A DNA stretch of 14,202 nt from Betaproteobacteria bacterium. GTDB lineage: Bacteria; Pseudomonadota; Gammaproteobacteria; Burkholderiales; Burkholderiaceae_C. The notes below the pieces were generated by a model that did no database searches, was not told where the DNA came from, and was given only the letters and a program-made list of their open reading frames with translations. The stretch is taken from contig JANXLW010000212.1 of NCBI GenBank assembly GCA_025354965.1, positions 1 through 14,202 on the forward strand. Reading direction: 5' to 3'. Below, piece by piece: positions 1 to 6,049 of this stretch (positions are counted from its first letter, which is position 1; each line of letters opens with the position of its first letter). The translations under genes and the position numbers were made by a program.

Positions 1-447
1 GGCGACATCGTGGTGGCTGCCCTCTCGGCAGACAATTGCGACGGTTTTTTCGGCGACCTGCTCGCCACCTCGTTCATGGCACGCGGCGCAACCGCCTTGA
101 TCATCGATGCCGGCGTGCGCGACGTCAGGGAGCTCACCGCGATGGGCTTTCCGGTCTGGAGCAAGGACATCAGCGCCAAGGGCACGATCAAGGCGACGCT
201 CGGTTCAGTCAACATCCCGGTAGTGTGCGCGGGCACCCTCGTCAACCCCGGCGACGTGATCGTGGCCGACGACGACGGCGTGGTCGTGGTGCCGGCCGAA
301 TGGGCGCAGAAAACCGCCGACGGAGCGCAAGCCCGCGAAGCCAACGAAGGCGAAAAGCGCGCCAAGCTGGCAGCCGGCGTGTTGGGACTTGACATGTACA
401 AGATGCGCGAGCCGCTCGAAAAAGCCGGCCTGCGTTATATCGATTGA
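1..447 (+). CDS. ligK: 4-carboxy-4-hydroxy-2-oxoadipate aldolase, 3' part
   Basis: The gene is open from base 1 and its start lies outside the window, so only the C-terminal 148 residues are seen; the family is usually about 225-230 residues. It belongs to the RraA-like class II aldolases. The fragment shows G-D-L-L-A-T at residues 18-23, then R-G followed by I-D-A-G-V-R-D at 35-41. The Arg-Asp pair of this motif (R40, D41 here) is the conserved metal/catalytic pair of HMG/CHA aldolases. The known reaction is cleavage of 4-carboxy-4-hydroxy-2-oxoadipate to pyruvate and oxaloacetate, with associated oxaloacetate decarboxylase activity. It is the last step of the protocatechuate 4,5-cleavage route, and ligI, ligAB and ligC follow downstream, which supports this role over RraA, the RNase E regulator of the same fold. 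In Comamonas the equivalent is called pmdF. Confidence in the family is high; the exact substrate is inferred from context. Confidence 0.9.
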   Translation, partial: GDIVVAALSADNCDGFFGDLLATSFMARGATALIIDAGVRDVRELTAMGFPVWSKDISAKGTIKATLGSVNIPVVCAGTLVNPGDVIVADDDGVVVVPAEWAQKTADGAQAREANEGEKRAKLAAGVLGLDMYKMREPLEKAGLRYID

Positions 448-478
448 TTTCTGGCTGATTGCCCACCGAGGACACGAC

Positions 479-1462
479 ATGACGACCGTGCGCAAAAAAT
501 TCCTGGCCCTGGCTTGCACCATGACCGCCCTGACATGCCTGCTGCCGACACGGGCCTGTGCGCAGCCCTACCCAGCCAAACCCGTCAAGATCGTGGTTGG
601 CTATTCCGCCGGTGGCGCGGTGGACATCGTGGCGCGCACCGTCGGCCAGAGCTTGGCCGTGGCCATGGGGCAGCCCGTCATCGTGGACAACAGGCCCGGT
701 GCCGGCACCAACATTGCGGTCAAGGCCGTGATCGACGCGGCGCCGGACGGCTACACCTTGTTGATGGCGGCCAATGCGCTGGCCGCCAACATGGCGCTGT
801 ACCAGCCCGCGCCTTTCGATGCCGAACGCGATCTGGTGCCGGTCTCGCTGATTGGCCGCGTACCGGTCGTGATCGCGGCCAATCCGAAAGCGCCTTATGC
901 CACGATCGCTGGCCTGGTGGAAGCCGCCAAGACCAAGCCGGGCGGCATTGCATTTGCGACGCCGGGCAATGGGTCGACGCCGCATATGGCGATCGAGCTG
1001 TTCGCCCGCGCTGCCGGCATTTCCCTGCAGCACATTCCCTACCGCGGCGGCGCACCGGCCATCACCGACGTGATCGGCGGTCAGCTTGCGCTGGTCGCGG
1101 TCAATGCGCTCGAAGTGCTGCCGCACGTCAAGAGCGGCAAACTCAAGGTGCTGGCCGTGCTGAGCTCCAAGCGCTGCAGCATCTTTCCCGATGTGCCGAC
1201 AATTGCCGAGTCCGGCTTTGCCGGGTTCGAGGCGTCGGTCTGGTACGGACTGGTGGCGCCCGCGGCCACGCCCAAAAACATCGTTTCCCGGTTGCACGCC
1301 GAGGTGCAAAAGGCCTTGCAGACAGTGGAGGTGCGCGAGCGCATGGCGTCGGTCGGCGGCGAGGTCGTGCCCGGCAGCGCCGAGCAATTCGGCGCACTGA
1401 TTCATTCCGAGCGAATCCGTTACGAAAAAGTGGTGCGCGAGGCCAGCATCAAACCCGATTGA
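479..1462 (+). CDS. Tripartite tricarboxylate transporter (Bug/TctC family) periplasmic binding protein
   Basis: A 327-residue protein. The ATG at 479 is chosen because a GAGGA ribosome site lies 6 bases upstream (468-472) and because the protein then begins with a signal peptide: basic T-V-R-K-K, a hydrophobic core, and a likely cut after A-C-A at about residue 28. The mature start Q-P-Y-P-A-K-P-V-K-I-V-V and the following G-Y-S-A-G-G-x-x-D and N-R-P-G-A-G-T-N motifs are typical of TctC/Bug solute receptors, whose usual length is about 320-330. Such proteins bind small carboxylates in the periplasm and hand them to a TctA/TctB membrane pair; no such pair is in this window. Lying 31 bases after the aldolase gene and 14 bases before ligI, it probably binds an aromatic acid or pathway-related carboxylate, but the ligand cannot be read from the sequence. 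It occupies an operon that in Comamonas testosteroni has an MFS-type importer (pmdK) instead. Confidence 0.88.
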   Translation: MTTVRKKFLALACTMTALTCLLPTRACAQPYPAKPVKIVVGYSAGGAVDIVARTVGQSLAVAMGQPVIVDNRPGAGTNIAVKAVIDAAPDGYTLLMAANALAANMALYQPAPFDAERDLVPVSLIGRVPVVIAANPKAPYATIAGLVEAAKTKPGGIAFATPGNGSTPHMAIELFARAAGISLQHIPYRGGAPAITDVIGGQLALVAVNALEVLPHVKSGKLKVLAVLSSKRCSIFPDVPTIAESGFAGFEASVWYGLVAPAATPKNIVSRLHAEVQKALQTVEVRERMASVGGEVVPGSAEQFGALIHSERIRYEKVVREASIKPD

Positions 1463-1476
1463 AACCAGGGACCCGG

Positions 1477-2385
1477 ATGGAATTCGTCAAAACCCCGGGC
1501 TGGCTCGACTGGTACGCCGGCCCCAGCACACCCCGTTTTCAATTGCCGGCAGGCAGCGTGGACGCCCACTGCCACGTGTTCGGCCCCGGCGCCCAATTTC
1601 CTTTCGCACCGGAACGCAAGTACACACCCTGCGATGCGTCCAAAGACCAGCTGTTCGCCCTGCGTGACCATCTGGGCTTTGATAAAAACGTAATTGTTCA
1701 GGCCACTTGCCATGGCTCGGACAACCGGGCGTTGGTCGACGCCTTGAAAGCGTCCAACAACAAGGCGCGCGGCGTCGCCACCGTCAAGCGCGACGTGACC
1801 GACGCCGAATTGCAGGACATGCACGCGGCAGGTGTGCGTGGCACGCGCTTCAACTTCGTCAAACGGTTGGCCGACTTCACCCCGCGCGAAGTGCTGCTGG
1901 AAATCGCCCAGCGCATTGCACCGCTGGGCTGGCATGTGGTGGTGTACTTCGAGGCACAAGACCTGCCTGAGCTGTATGGCTTTTTCACCGCGCTGCCAAC
2001 CACCGTGGTGGTGGACCACATGGGTCGCCCCGATGTGAGCAAGCCGGTAGACGGTCCCGAGTTCGAGCTCTTTGTGAAGATGATGCGCGAGCACGACAAC
2101 ATCTGGAGCAAGGTGAGCTGCCCCGAGCGTCTGAGCGTGAACGGCCCACCGGCGCTCAATGGCGAGCAAAACGCCTACCGTGACGTGGTGCCGTTTGCCA
2201 GGCGCCTGGCAGAAGCTTTCCCCGACCGGGTGCTGTGGGGCACCGACTGGCCGCACCCGAACCTGAAGGATCACATGCCCGATGATGGTCTGCTGGTGGA
2301 CTACATTCCCCATATTGCCAACACGCCCGAGCTGCAGCGCAAGCTGCTGGTCGACAACCCGACCCGTTTGTATTGGAACCAATAA
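1477..2385 (+). CDS. ligI: 2-pyrone-4,6-dicarboxylate hydrolase (lactonase)
   Basis: A 302-residue member of the amidohydrolase superfamily (amidohydro-rel family), close to the length of known LigI/PmdD proteins. The ATG at 1477 has AGGG 6 bases upstream; the reading frame stays open far upstream but that part is antisense to nothing conserved and overlaps the binding-protein gene. D-A-H-C-H at residues 29-33 is the strand-1 H-x-H motif, and W-G-T-D-W-P-H-P near 254-261 carries the conserved catalytic Asp (D257). LigI is known to hydrolyse the lactone of 2-pyrone-4,6-dicarboxylate to 4-oxalomesaconate without needing a metal, using the strand-8 Asp. The product of LigC spontaneously forms this pyrone, so the enzyme links ligC to the hydratase and aldolase steps. 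Its place between the aldolase gene and ligAB matches the pmd operon of Comamonas, where it is pmdD. Confidence 0.93.
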   Translation: MEFVKTPGWLDWYAGPSTPRFQLPAGSVDAHCHVFGPGAQFPFAPERKYTPCDASKDQLFALRDHLGFDKNVIVQATCHGSDNRALVDALKASNNKARGVATVKRDVTDAELQDMHAAGVRGTRFNFVKRLADFTPREVLLEIAQRIAPLGWHVVVYFEAQDLPELYGFFTALPTTVVVDHMGRPDVSKPVDGPEFELFVKMMREHDNIWSKVSCPERLSVNGPPALNGEQNAYRDVVPFARRLAEAFPDRVLWGTDWPHPNLKDHMPDDGLLVDYIPHIANTPELQRKLLVDNPTRLYWNQ

Positions 2386-2387
2386 CC

Positions 2388-2435
2388 TTGCGGGACAGAC
2401 CAAGAATTGCGAAACAATTTTGCTCCGTCCCGAAC
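2388..2435 (+). repeat. Imperfect hairpin repeat, copy 1 (ligI-ligA gap)
   Basis: The 65-base gap between ligI and ligA contains a nested stem-loop. The outer arms CGGGAC (2391-2396) and GTCCCG (2427-2432) pair over 6 bases, and inside them AATTG (2405-2409) pairs with CAATT (2415-2419) around a 5-base loop. The two outer arms, TTGCGGGACAGACC and GCTCCGTCCCGAAC, each match the arms of a second copy at 5120-5165 at 12 of 14 positions, while the centres differ in sequence. There is no T tract after it, so a standard intrinsic terminator is unlikely. It resembles REP-type palindromic repeats in form; an RNA-processing or attenuation role is also possible. Confidence 0.7.
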
Positions 2436-2450
2436 CGACTGTGGAAATTT

Positions 2451-2894
2451 ATGTCACTCGATAAGCCCTACCTCGACGTCCCTGGCACCACCATTTTTGA
2501 TGCCGAACAAAGTCGCCGAGGCTACCACCTGAATCAGTTTTGCATGTCGCTCATGAAGGCCGAGAACCGACAGCGTTTCAAGGCGGACGAGCATACCTAC
2601 CTGAATGAATGGCCGATGACCGAGGCGCAGAAGCAGGCGGTATTGGCACGCGACCTGAACCGCTGCATTGCGCTGGGCGGCAATATTTACTTTTTGGCCA
2701 AGATCGGTGCCACTGACGGCAAGAGCTTCCAGCAGATGGCGGGCAGCATGACCGGCATGACCGAAGACGAATACCGCAACATGATGATTGCCGGTGGCCG
2801 CTCGATCGAGGGCAACCGGGTAGTTGGCGAAGACGGCGACGCGCAAGCGCACCGCCAACCCCAGGGCCAATCGAATCGATCAGCGAGTAACTGA
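2451..2894 (+). CDS. ligA: Protocatechuate 4,5-dioxygenase, alpha subunit (long form)
   Basis: A 147-residue LigA-family protein. The ATG at 2451 is chosen because homologous reading begins there (M-S-L-D-K-P-Y-L-D-V-P-G-T-T); the upstream GGAAA is only a weak ribosome site. The all-helical LigA core is recognisable: P-G-T-T near the start, R-G-Y-x-L-N-x-F-C-M-S-L-M-K, then a conserved G-G-N-I-Y-F-L-A-K segment and the M-T-G-M-T-x-x-E-Y end. After this comes G-G-R-S-I-E-G-N-R, typical of the longer Pmd-type alpha subunits, and a Gln/Asn/Ser-rich tail of about 20 residues. LigA caps the active site of LigB; the complex opens protocatechuate between C4 and C5. The stop at 2892-2894 is followed after one base by the ligB start, so the two are almost certainly translationally coupled. 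Equivalent to pmdA. The gene lies just after the hairpin repeat at 2388-2435. Confidence 0.92.
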   Translation: MSLDKPYLDVPGTTIFDAEQSRRGYHLNQFCMSLMKAENRQRFKADEHTYLNEWPMTEAQKQAVLARDLNRCIALGGNIYFLAKIGATDGKSFQQMAGSMTGMTEDEYRNMMIAGGRSIEGNRVVGEDGDAQAHRQPQGQSNRSASN

Positions 2895-2895
2895 A

Positions 2896-3750
2896 ATGGC
2901 AAAAATTACTGCATCCGTTTACACCTCGCATGTGCCGGCCATTGGCGCCGCCCTGGATCTGGGCAAGACCCAGGAGCCGTATTGGCAACCTGTGTTCCGT
3001 GGCTACGATTTCTCAAAACAATGGATGAAGGACCACCAGCCCGATGTGATTTTTCTGGTCTACAACGACCACGCGACGGCCTTCAGCCTTGACATGATCC
3101 CCACCTTCGCGATTGGCACTGCTGCGTCGTACCGGCCGGCTGACGAAGGCTGGGGTCCAAGACCGGTACCGGTGGTGCAGGGTCATCCCGAACTGTCCGC
3201 GCACATCGCGCAGTCGGTCATTCAGCAAGACTTTGATTTAACCATCGTCAACAAGATGGATGTGGACCATGGCCTGACCGTGCCGCTGTCCTTGCTGTGT
3301 GGTCAGCCAGCGGCGTGGCCGTGCCCGGTGATTCCGTTTGCCGTCAACGTGGTGCAGTACCCGGTGCCCAGCGGCCAACGCTGCTTCAACCTGGGCAAAG
3401 CCATTCACAAGGCGGTAGAGTCTTATGACCAGCCACTCAAGGTACAGATCTGGGGCACCGGCGGCATGAGCCATCAGCTGCAGGGGCCACGTGCCGGTTT
3501 GATCAACAAGGTGTTTGACAACGCGTTTCTGGACCGCTTGATTGCCGACCCTGAAGGCCAGGCCAGCGTGCCACATATCGACTATGTGCGCGAAGCCGGC
3601 TCGGAAGGTATTGAGCTGGTGATGTGGCTGATTGCGCGTGGCGCCATGGCCGATGTGACCGGTGGCGCCAAGCCCAAAGTCGCACACCGCTTCTACCATG
3701 TGCCGGCGTCAAACACCGCTCTCGGCCATCTGATACTGGAAAACAACTGA
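2896..3750 (+). CDS. ligB: Protocatechuate 4,5-dioxygenase, beta (catalytic) subunit
   Basis: A 284-residue class III extradiol dioxygenase subunit, near the usual LigB length. The ATG at 2896, one base after the ligA stop, gives the expected N-terminus M-A-K-I-T; this reading frame is open back to 2824 but only inside ligA. The iron ligands of LigB are present: His12 in T-S-H-V-P-A, His59 in Y-N-D-H, and Glu240 in E-G-I-E-L-V-M-W. The catalytic-base histidine is at His193 in G-M-S-H-Q-L. Known reaction: Fe(II)- and O2-dependent 4,5-cleavage of protocatechuate to 4-carboxy-2-hydroxymuconate-6-semialdehyde, in the cytoplasm, as an alpha2beta2 complex with LigA. LigC follows 24 bases downstream and takes the product. 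Equivalent to pmdB. Substrate assignment is strong because of the complete pathway context, although gallate and 3-O-methylgallate can be side substrates of such enzymes. Confidence 0.94.
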   Translation: MAKITASVYTSHVPAIGAALDLGKTQEPYWQPVFRGYDFSKQWMKDHQPDVIFLVYNDHATAFSLDMIPTFAIGTAASYRPADEGWGPRPVPVVQGHPELSAHIAQSVIQQDFDLTIVNKMDVDHGLTVPLSLLCGQPAAWPCPVIPFAVNVVQYPVPSGQRCFNLGKAIHKAVESYDQPLKVQIWGTGGMSHQLQGPRAGLINKVFDNAFLDRLIADPEGQASVPHIDYVREAGSEGIELVMWLIARGAMADVTGGAKPKVAHRFYHVPASNTALGHLILENN

Positions 3751-3774
3751 AGCAAATTGATTGAGGAAAACGAT

Positions 3775-4725
3775 ATGACCATCAAAGTCGCCCTCGCTGG
3801 CGCTGGTGCCTTCGGCATCAAACACCTGGACGGCATCAACAACATAGCCGGCGTGGAAGTCGTCTCTTTGGTTGGCCGCGATCTGGAGAAAACGAAGGAA
3901 GTGGCCGCCAAATATGGCATTGGTCACGTCAGCACCGAGTTGAGCGACAGTCTGGCGCGCAAAGAGGTGGACGCCGTCATCCTGTGCACGCCAACCCAGA
4001 TGCACGCCGCGCAAAGTATGGCCTGTCTGAACGCCGGCAAGCATGTGCAGGTTGAAATTCCACTGGCGGACTCGCTGCAGGATGCCCGGGACGTGGCGGC
4101 TGTCGCACAAAATAGTGGCCTGGTAGCCATGTGCGGCCACACCCGCCGTTTCAACCCAAGCCACCAGTACGTGCACACACAAATTGCAACCGGCAAGTTC
4201 AACATCCAGCAGATGGATGTGCAAACCTATTTCTTTCGCCGCAGCAACATGAACGCGCTGGGTCAGCCACGCTCCTGGACCGACCACCTGTTGTGGCACC
4301 ACGCGGCGCATACGGTGGATTTGTTCGCCTACCAGTGCGGCAGCCCGATTGTGAAAGCCAACGCGGTGCAGGGCCCGATCCATCCAGCGCTGGGCATTGC
4401 GATGGACATGAGCATCCAGCTCAAGGCCGCCAGCGGCGCCATCTGCACGCTGTCGCTCTCTTTCAACAACGACGGCCCGCTGGGCACTTTCTTTCGCTAC
4501 ATCGGCGACACGGCCACCTACATGGCCCGTTATGACGACCTCTTTAACGGCAAGGACGAGAAAATCGACGTGAGCAAAGTGGATGTGTCGATGAACGGCA
4601 TCGAGCTGCAGGACCGTGAATTCTTCGCCGCCATTCGTGATGGGCGTCAGCCCAACGCCAGCCTGGCCGATGTGTTGCCCTGCTACCAGGTGCTGCACGA
4701 TCTGGAACGCCAGCTCAAGGCCTAA
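3775..4725 (+). CDS. ligC: 4-carboxy-2-hydroxymuconate-6-semialdehyde dehydrogenase
   Basis: A 316-residue Gfo/Idh/MocA-family oxidoreductase, the length of known LigC proteins (about 315). The ATG at 3775 has GAGGA (3763-3767) 7 bases upstream; the upstream in-frame ATG at 3757 would place the start before this site and add six residues without homology. A Rossmann nucleotide motif G-A-G-A-F-G lies at residues 9-14. The Lys of the E-K-P motif usual in this superfamily is replaced, giving V-E-I-P near residue 90, and H-H-A-A-H-T-V-D near residue 180 is the likely active-site stretch. LigC oxidises the hemiacetal form of the ring-cleavage product with NAD(P)+ to 2-pyrone-4,6-dicarboxylate, which LigI then hydrolyses. 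The gene follows ligB by 24 bases and precedes the second alpha subunit by 29. Equivalent to pmdC. Confidence is high from family plus pathway context. Confidence 0.92.
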   Translation: MTIKVALAGAGAFGIKHLDGINNIAGVEVVSLVGRDLEKTKEVAAKYGIGHVSTELSDSLARKEVDAVILCTPTQMHAAQSMACLNAGKHVQVEIPLADSLQDARDVAAVAQNSGLVAMCGHTRRFNPSHQYVHTQIATGKFNIQQMDVQTYFFRRSNMNALGQPRSWTDHLLWHHAAHTVDLFAYQCGSPIVKANAVQGPIHPALGIAMDMSIQLKAASGAICTLSLSFNNDGPLGTFFRYIGDTATYMARYDDLFNGKDEKIDVSKVDVSMNGIELQDREFFAAIRDGRQPNASLADVLPCYQVLHDLERQLKA

Positions 4726-4754
4726 AGAACTTGTGATTCAACAGGAGAAACACC

Positions 4755-5111
4755 GTGGCTTCCAACAACCCTCTACCCAAAATTCCGGGTACCACACCGT
4801 TCGACGGCGAGCAGGCCAAAAAAGGCTATGCGCTCAACAAGATGTGTTTTTCGTTCAACTCGGCCGACAACCGTGCCGAGTTCCTGAAGGACGAAGACGC
4901 CTACATGTGCAAATACGGCCTGAACCCGCAGCAGACCGACGCCATCCGTGCGCGCAATGTGCTGCAGCTTATTGCGGCCGGCGGCAATGCCTATTACCTG
5001 GCCAAGTTTGCCGGCATCTTCGGCCTCGACATGCAGGATATCGGTGCCCAGCAGACTGGCATGAGCAAGGAAGAATTCAAGGCCAAGCTGCGCGCGGCCG
5101 CACATCAATAG
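4755..5111 (+). CDS. LigA-family dioxygenase alpha subunit, second copy (short form)
   Basis: A 118-residue LigA-family protein. It uses a GTG start at 4755 backed by a strong AGGAG site (4743-4747) with 7 bases of spacing. The core shows K-I-P-G-T-T-P-F-D near the N-terminus, K-K-G-Y-A-L-N-K-M, and A-A-G-G-N-A-Y-Y-L-A-K-F-A near residues 75-87, ending in M-S-K-E-E-F. Compared with the first ligA (2451-2894) it lacks the G-G-R-S-I-E-G-N-R extension and tail, so it is about 30 residues shorter. It is a divergent paralogue rather than a recent duplicate. Its partner is the beta subunit at 5187, separated by 75 bases that contain the second hairpin repeat. The pair may cleave protocatechuate with different properties or act on a relative such as gallate or a methylated derivative; the sequence does not decide. 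Database annotation would usually be protocatechuate 4,5-dioxygenase alpha. Confidence 0.85.
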   Translation: MASNNPLPKIPGTTPFDGEQAKKGYALNKMCFSFNSADNRAEFLKDEDAYMCKYGLNPQQTDAIRARNVLQLIAAGGNAYYLAKFAGIFGLDMQDIGAQQTGMSKEEFKAKLRAAAHQ

Positions 5112-5119
5112 TGACGACA

Positions 5120-5165
5120 TTGCAGGACAGTCCGCAGCGGCATCGCCGCAAGCTCTGTCCCCAAC
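5120..5165 (+). repeat. Imperfect hairpin repeat, copy 2 (between second alpha and beta genes)
   Basis: Most of the 75-base gap between the second alpha and beta genes is a nested stem-loop. The outer arms GGACAG (5125-5130) and CTGTCC (5155-5160) pair perfectly over 6 bases, and inside GCGGC (5137-5141) pairs with GCCGC (5145-5149) around a 3-base loop. The arms TTGCAGGACAGTCC and GCTCTGTCCCCAAC match those of the copy at 2388-2435 at 12 of 14 positions each. The structure ends about 20 bases before the beta-subunit start and could influence its translation or mRNA stability. No T tract follows, so it is not a classical terminator. Confidence 0.72.
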
Positions 5166-5186
5166 ACTTCAAGAAAGAAATACATC

Positions 5187-6038
5187 ATGGCAAAACTTAT
5201 CGGCGGCATCGGCACCTCGCATATTCCCGCCATCGGCGGCGCGATTCACAAGGGCCTGCAGCAAGACCCATACTGGAAGCCTTTTTTCGATGGCTTCCCG
5301 CCCATCCGCGAGTGGTTGGGTCAAGTCAAACCCGACGTGGTGGTGATGTTCTACAACGACCACGGCCTGAATTTCTTCCTCGACAAAATGCCCACTTTTG
5401 CGGTGGGTGCTGCGCCGCAGTACCACAACGCCGACGAGGGTTGGGGTATTCCGACATTGCCTCCGTTCAACGGTGAGCTGGACTTGTCGTGGCAGATCAT
5501 CAATACCCTGGTTGAAAAAGAATTCGACATCGTCAGCTGCCAGGAAATGCTGGTAGACCACGCCTGCACACTGCCGTTGAAGCTGCTCTGGCCGCAAGGC
5601 GACTGCCCGGTGACGGTGGTGCCGGTCTGCATCAACACCGTGCAGTTTCCATTGCCCAAAGCCGGCCGCGTCTATGCCATGGGCAAGGCGGTCGGCGAGG
5701 CGATTGCGGCGTGGGACAGCAACAAGACAGTAGCGGTGCTAGCATCAGGTGGCCTGTCGCACCAGCTCGATGGTGAACGCGCCGGTTTCATCAATAAGGA
5801 TTTTGACCTGAAGTTCATGGACAGCCTGTTGACCAACCCTGAGTGGGCTACACAGTTCAGCATCCACGAGCTGGTAGAAAAGACTGGCACGCAAGGTGTC
5901 GAGCTGTTGATGTGGCTGGCCATGCGCGCTGCATTGACGGCCGGTAGCGGCGCTGCGGTGCGCAAGGTGCACAGCAACTACCACATTCCTATTTCCAACA
6001 CGGCGACAGGTTTGCTGGCCCTGGAGAAAGTAGAGTAG
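5187..6038 (+). CDS. LigB-family class III extradiol dioxygenase beta subunit, second copy
   Basis: A 283-residue LigB-family catalytic subunit. The ATG at 5187 gives M-A-K-L-I-G and places the first iron ligand at residue 12 exactly as in the first LigB; the ribosome site is weak (AAGAAAG at about 5171-5177). All key residues remain: His12 in T-S-H-I-P-A, His59 in Y-N-D-H, Glu239 in Q-G-V-E-L-L-M-W, and the catalytic-base His192 in G-L-S-H-Q-L. It is therefore predicted to be an active Fe(II) ring-cleavage enzyme, not a decayed copy. It aligns end to end with the LigB at 2896-3750 but differs at a large share of positions, including around the D-E-G-W-G segment and the C-terminus, so the duplication is old or the pair was acquired separately. 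Substrate may be protocatechuate or a relative such as gallate. The stop at 6036-6038 overlaps the ribosome site of the next gene. Confidence 0.88.
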   Translation: MAKLIGGIGTSHIPAIGGAIHKGLQQDPYWKPFFDGFPPIREWLGQVKPDVVVMFYNDHGLNFFLDKMPTFAVGAAPQYHNADEGWGIPTLPPFNGELDLSWQIINTLVEKEFDIVSCQEMLVDHACTLPLKLLWPQGDCPVTVVPVCINTVQFPLPKAGRVYAMGKAVGEAIAAWDSNKTVAVLASGGLSHQLDGERAGFINKDFDLKFMDSLLTNPEWATQFSIHELVEKTGTQGVELLMWLAMRAALTAGSGAAVRKVHSNYHIPISNTATGLLALEKVE

Positions 6039-6049
6039 GAGACCGTCCA

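Noticed and set aside
242..1405. Long - strand open frame opposite the aldolase and binding-protein genes (387 codons).
   Set aside because: It is rich in Arg, His and Gly with no recognisable domain, and mirrors strongly coding + strand genes in GC-rich DNA.
2824..2895. A +1 frame stays open from 2824 into ligB, so a single slip in the ligA tail would fuse the two subunits.
   Set aside because: Both genes have proper start/stop signals one base apart and ligB starts exactly where its family N-terminus begins, so separate coupled genes explain it. The Gln/Ser-rich ligA tail could hide a sequencing slip, but nothing here proves it.
3709..4698. Long - strand open frame opposite ligC (329 codons).
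   Set aside because: The + strand frame is an unambiguous LigC; the antisense product has no motif and no ribosome site that stands out.
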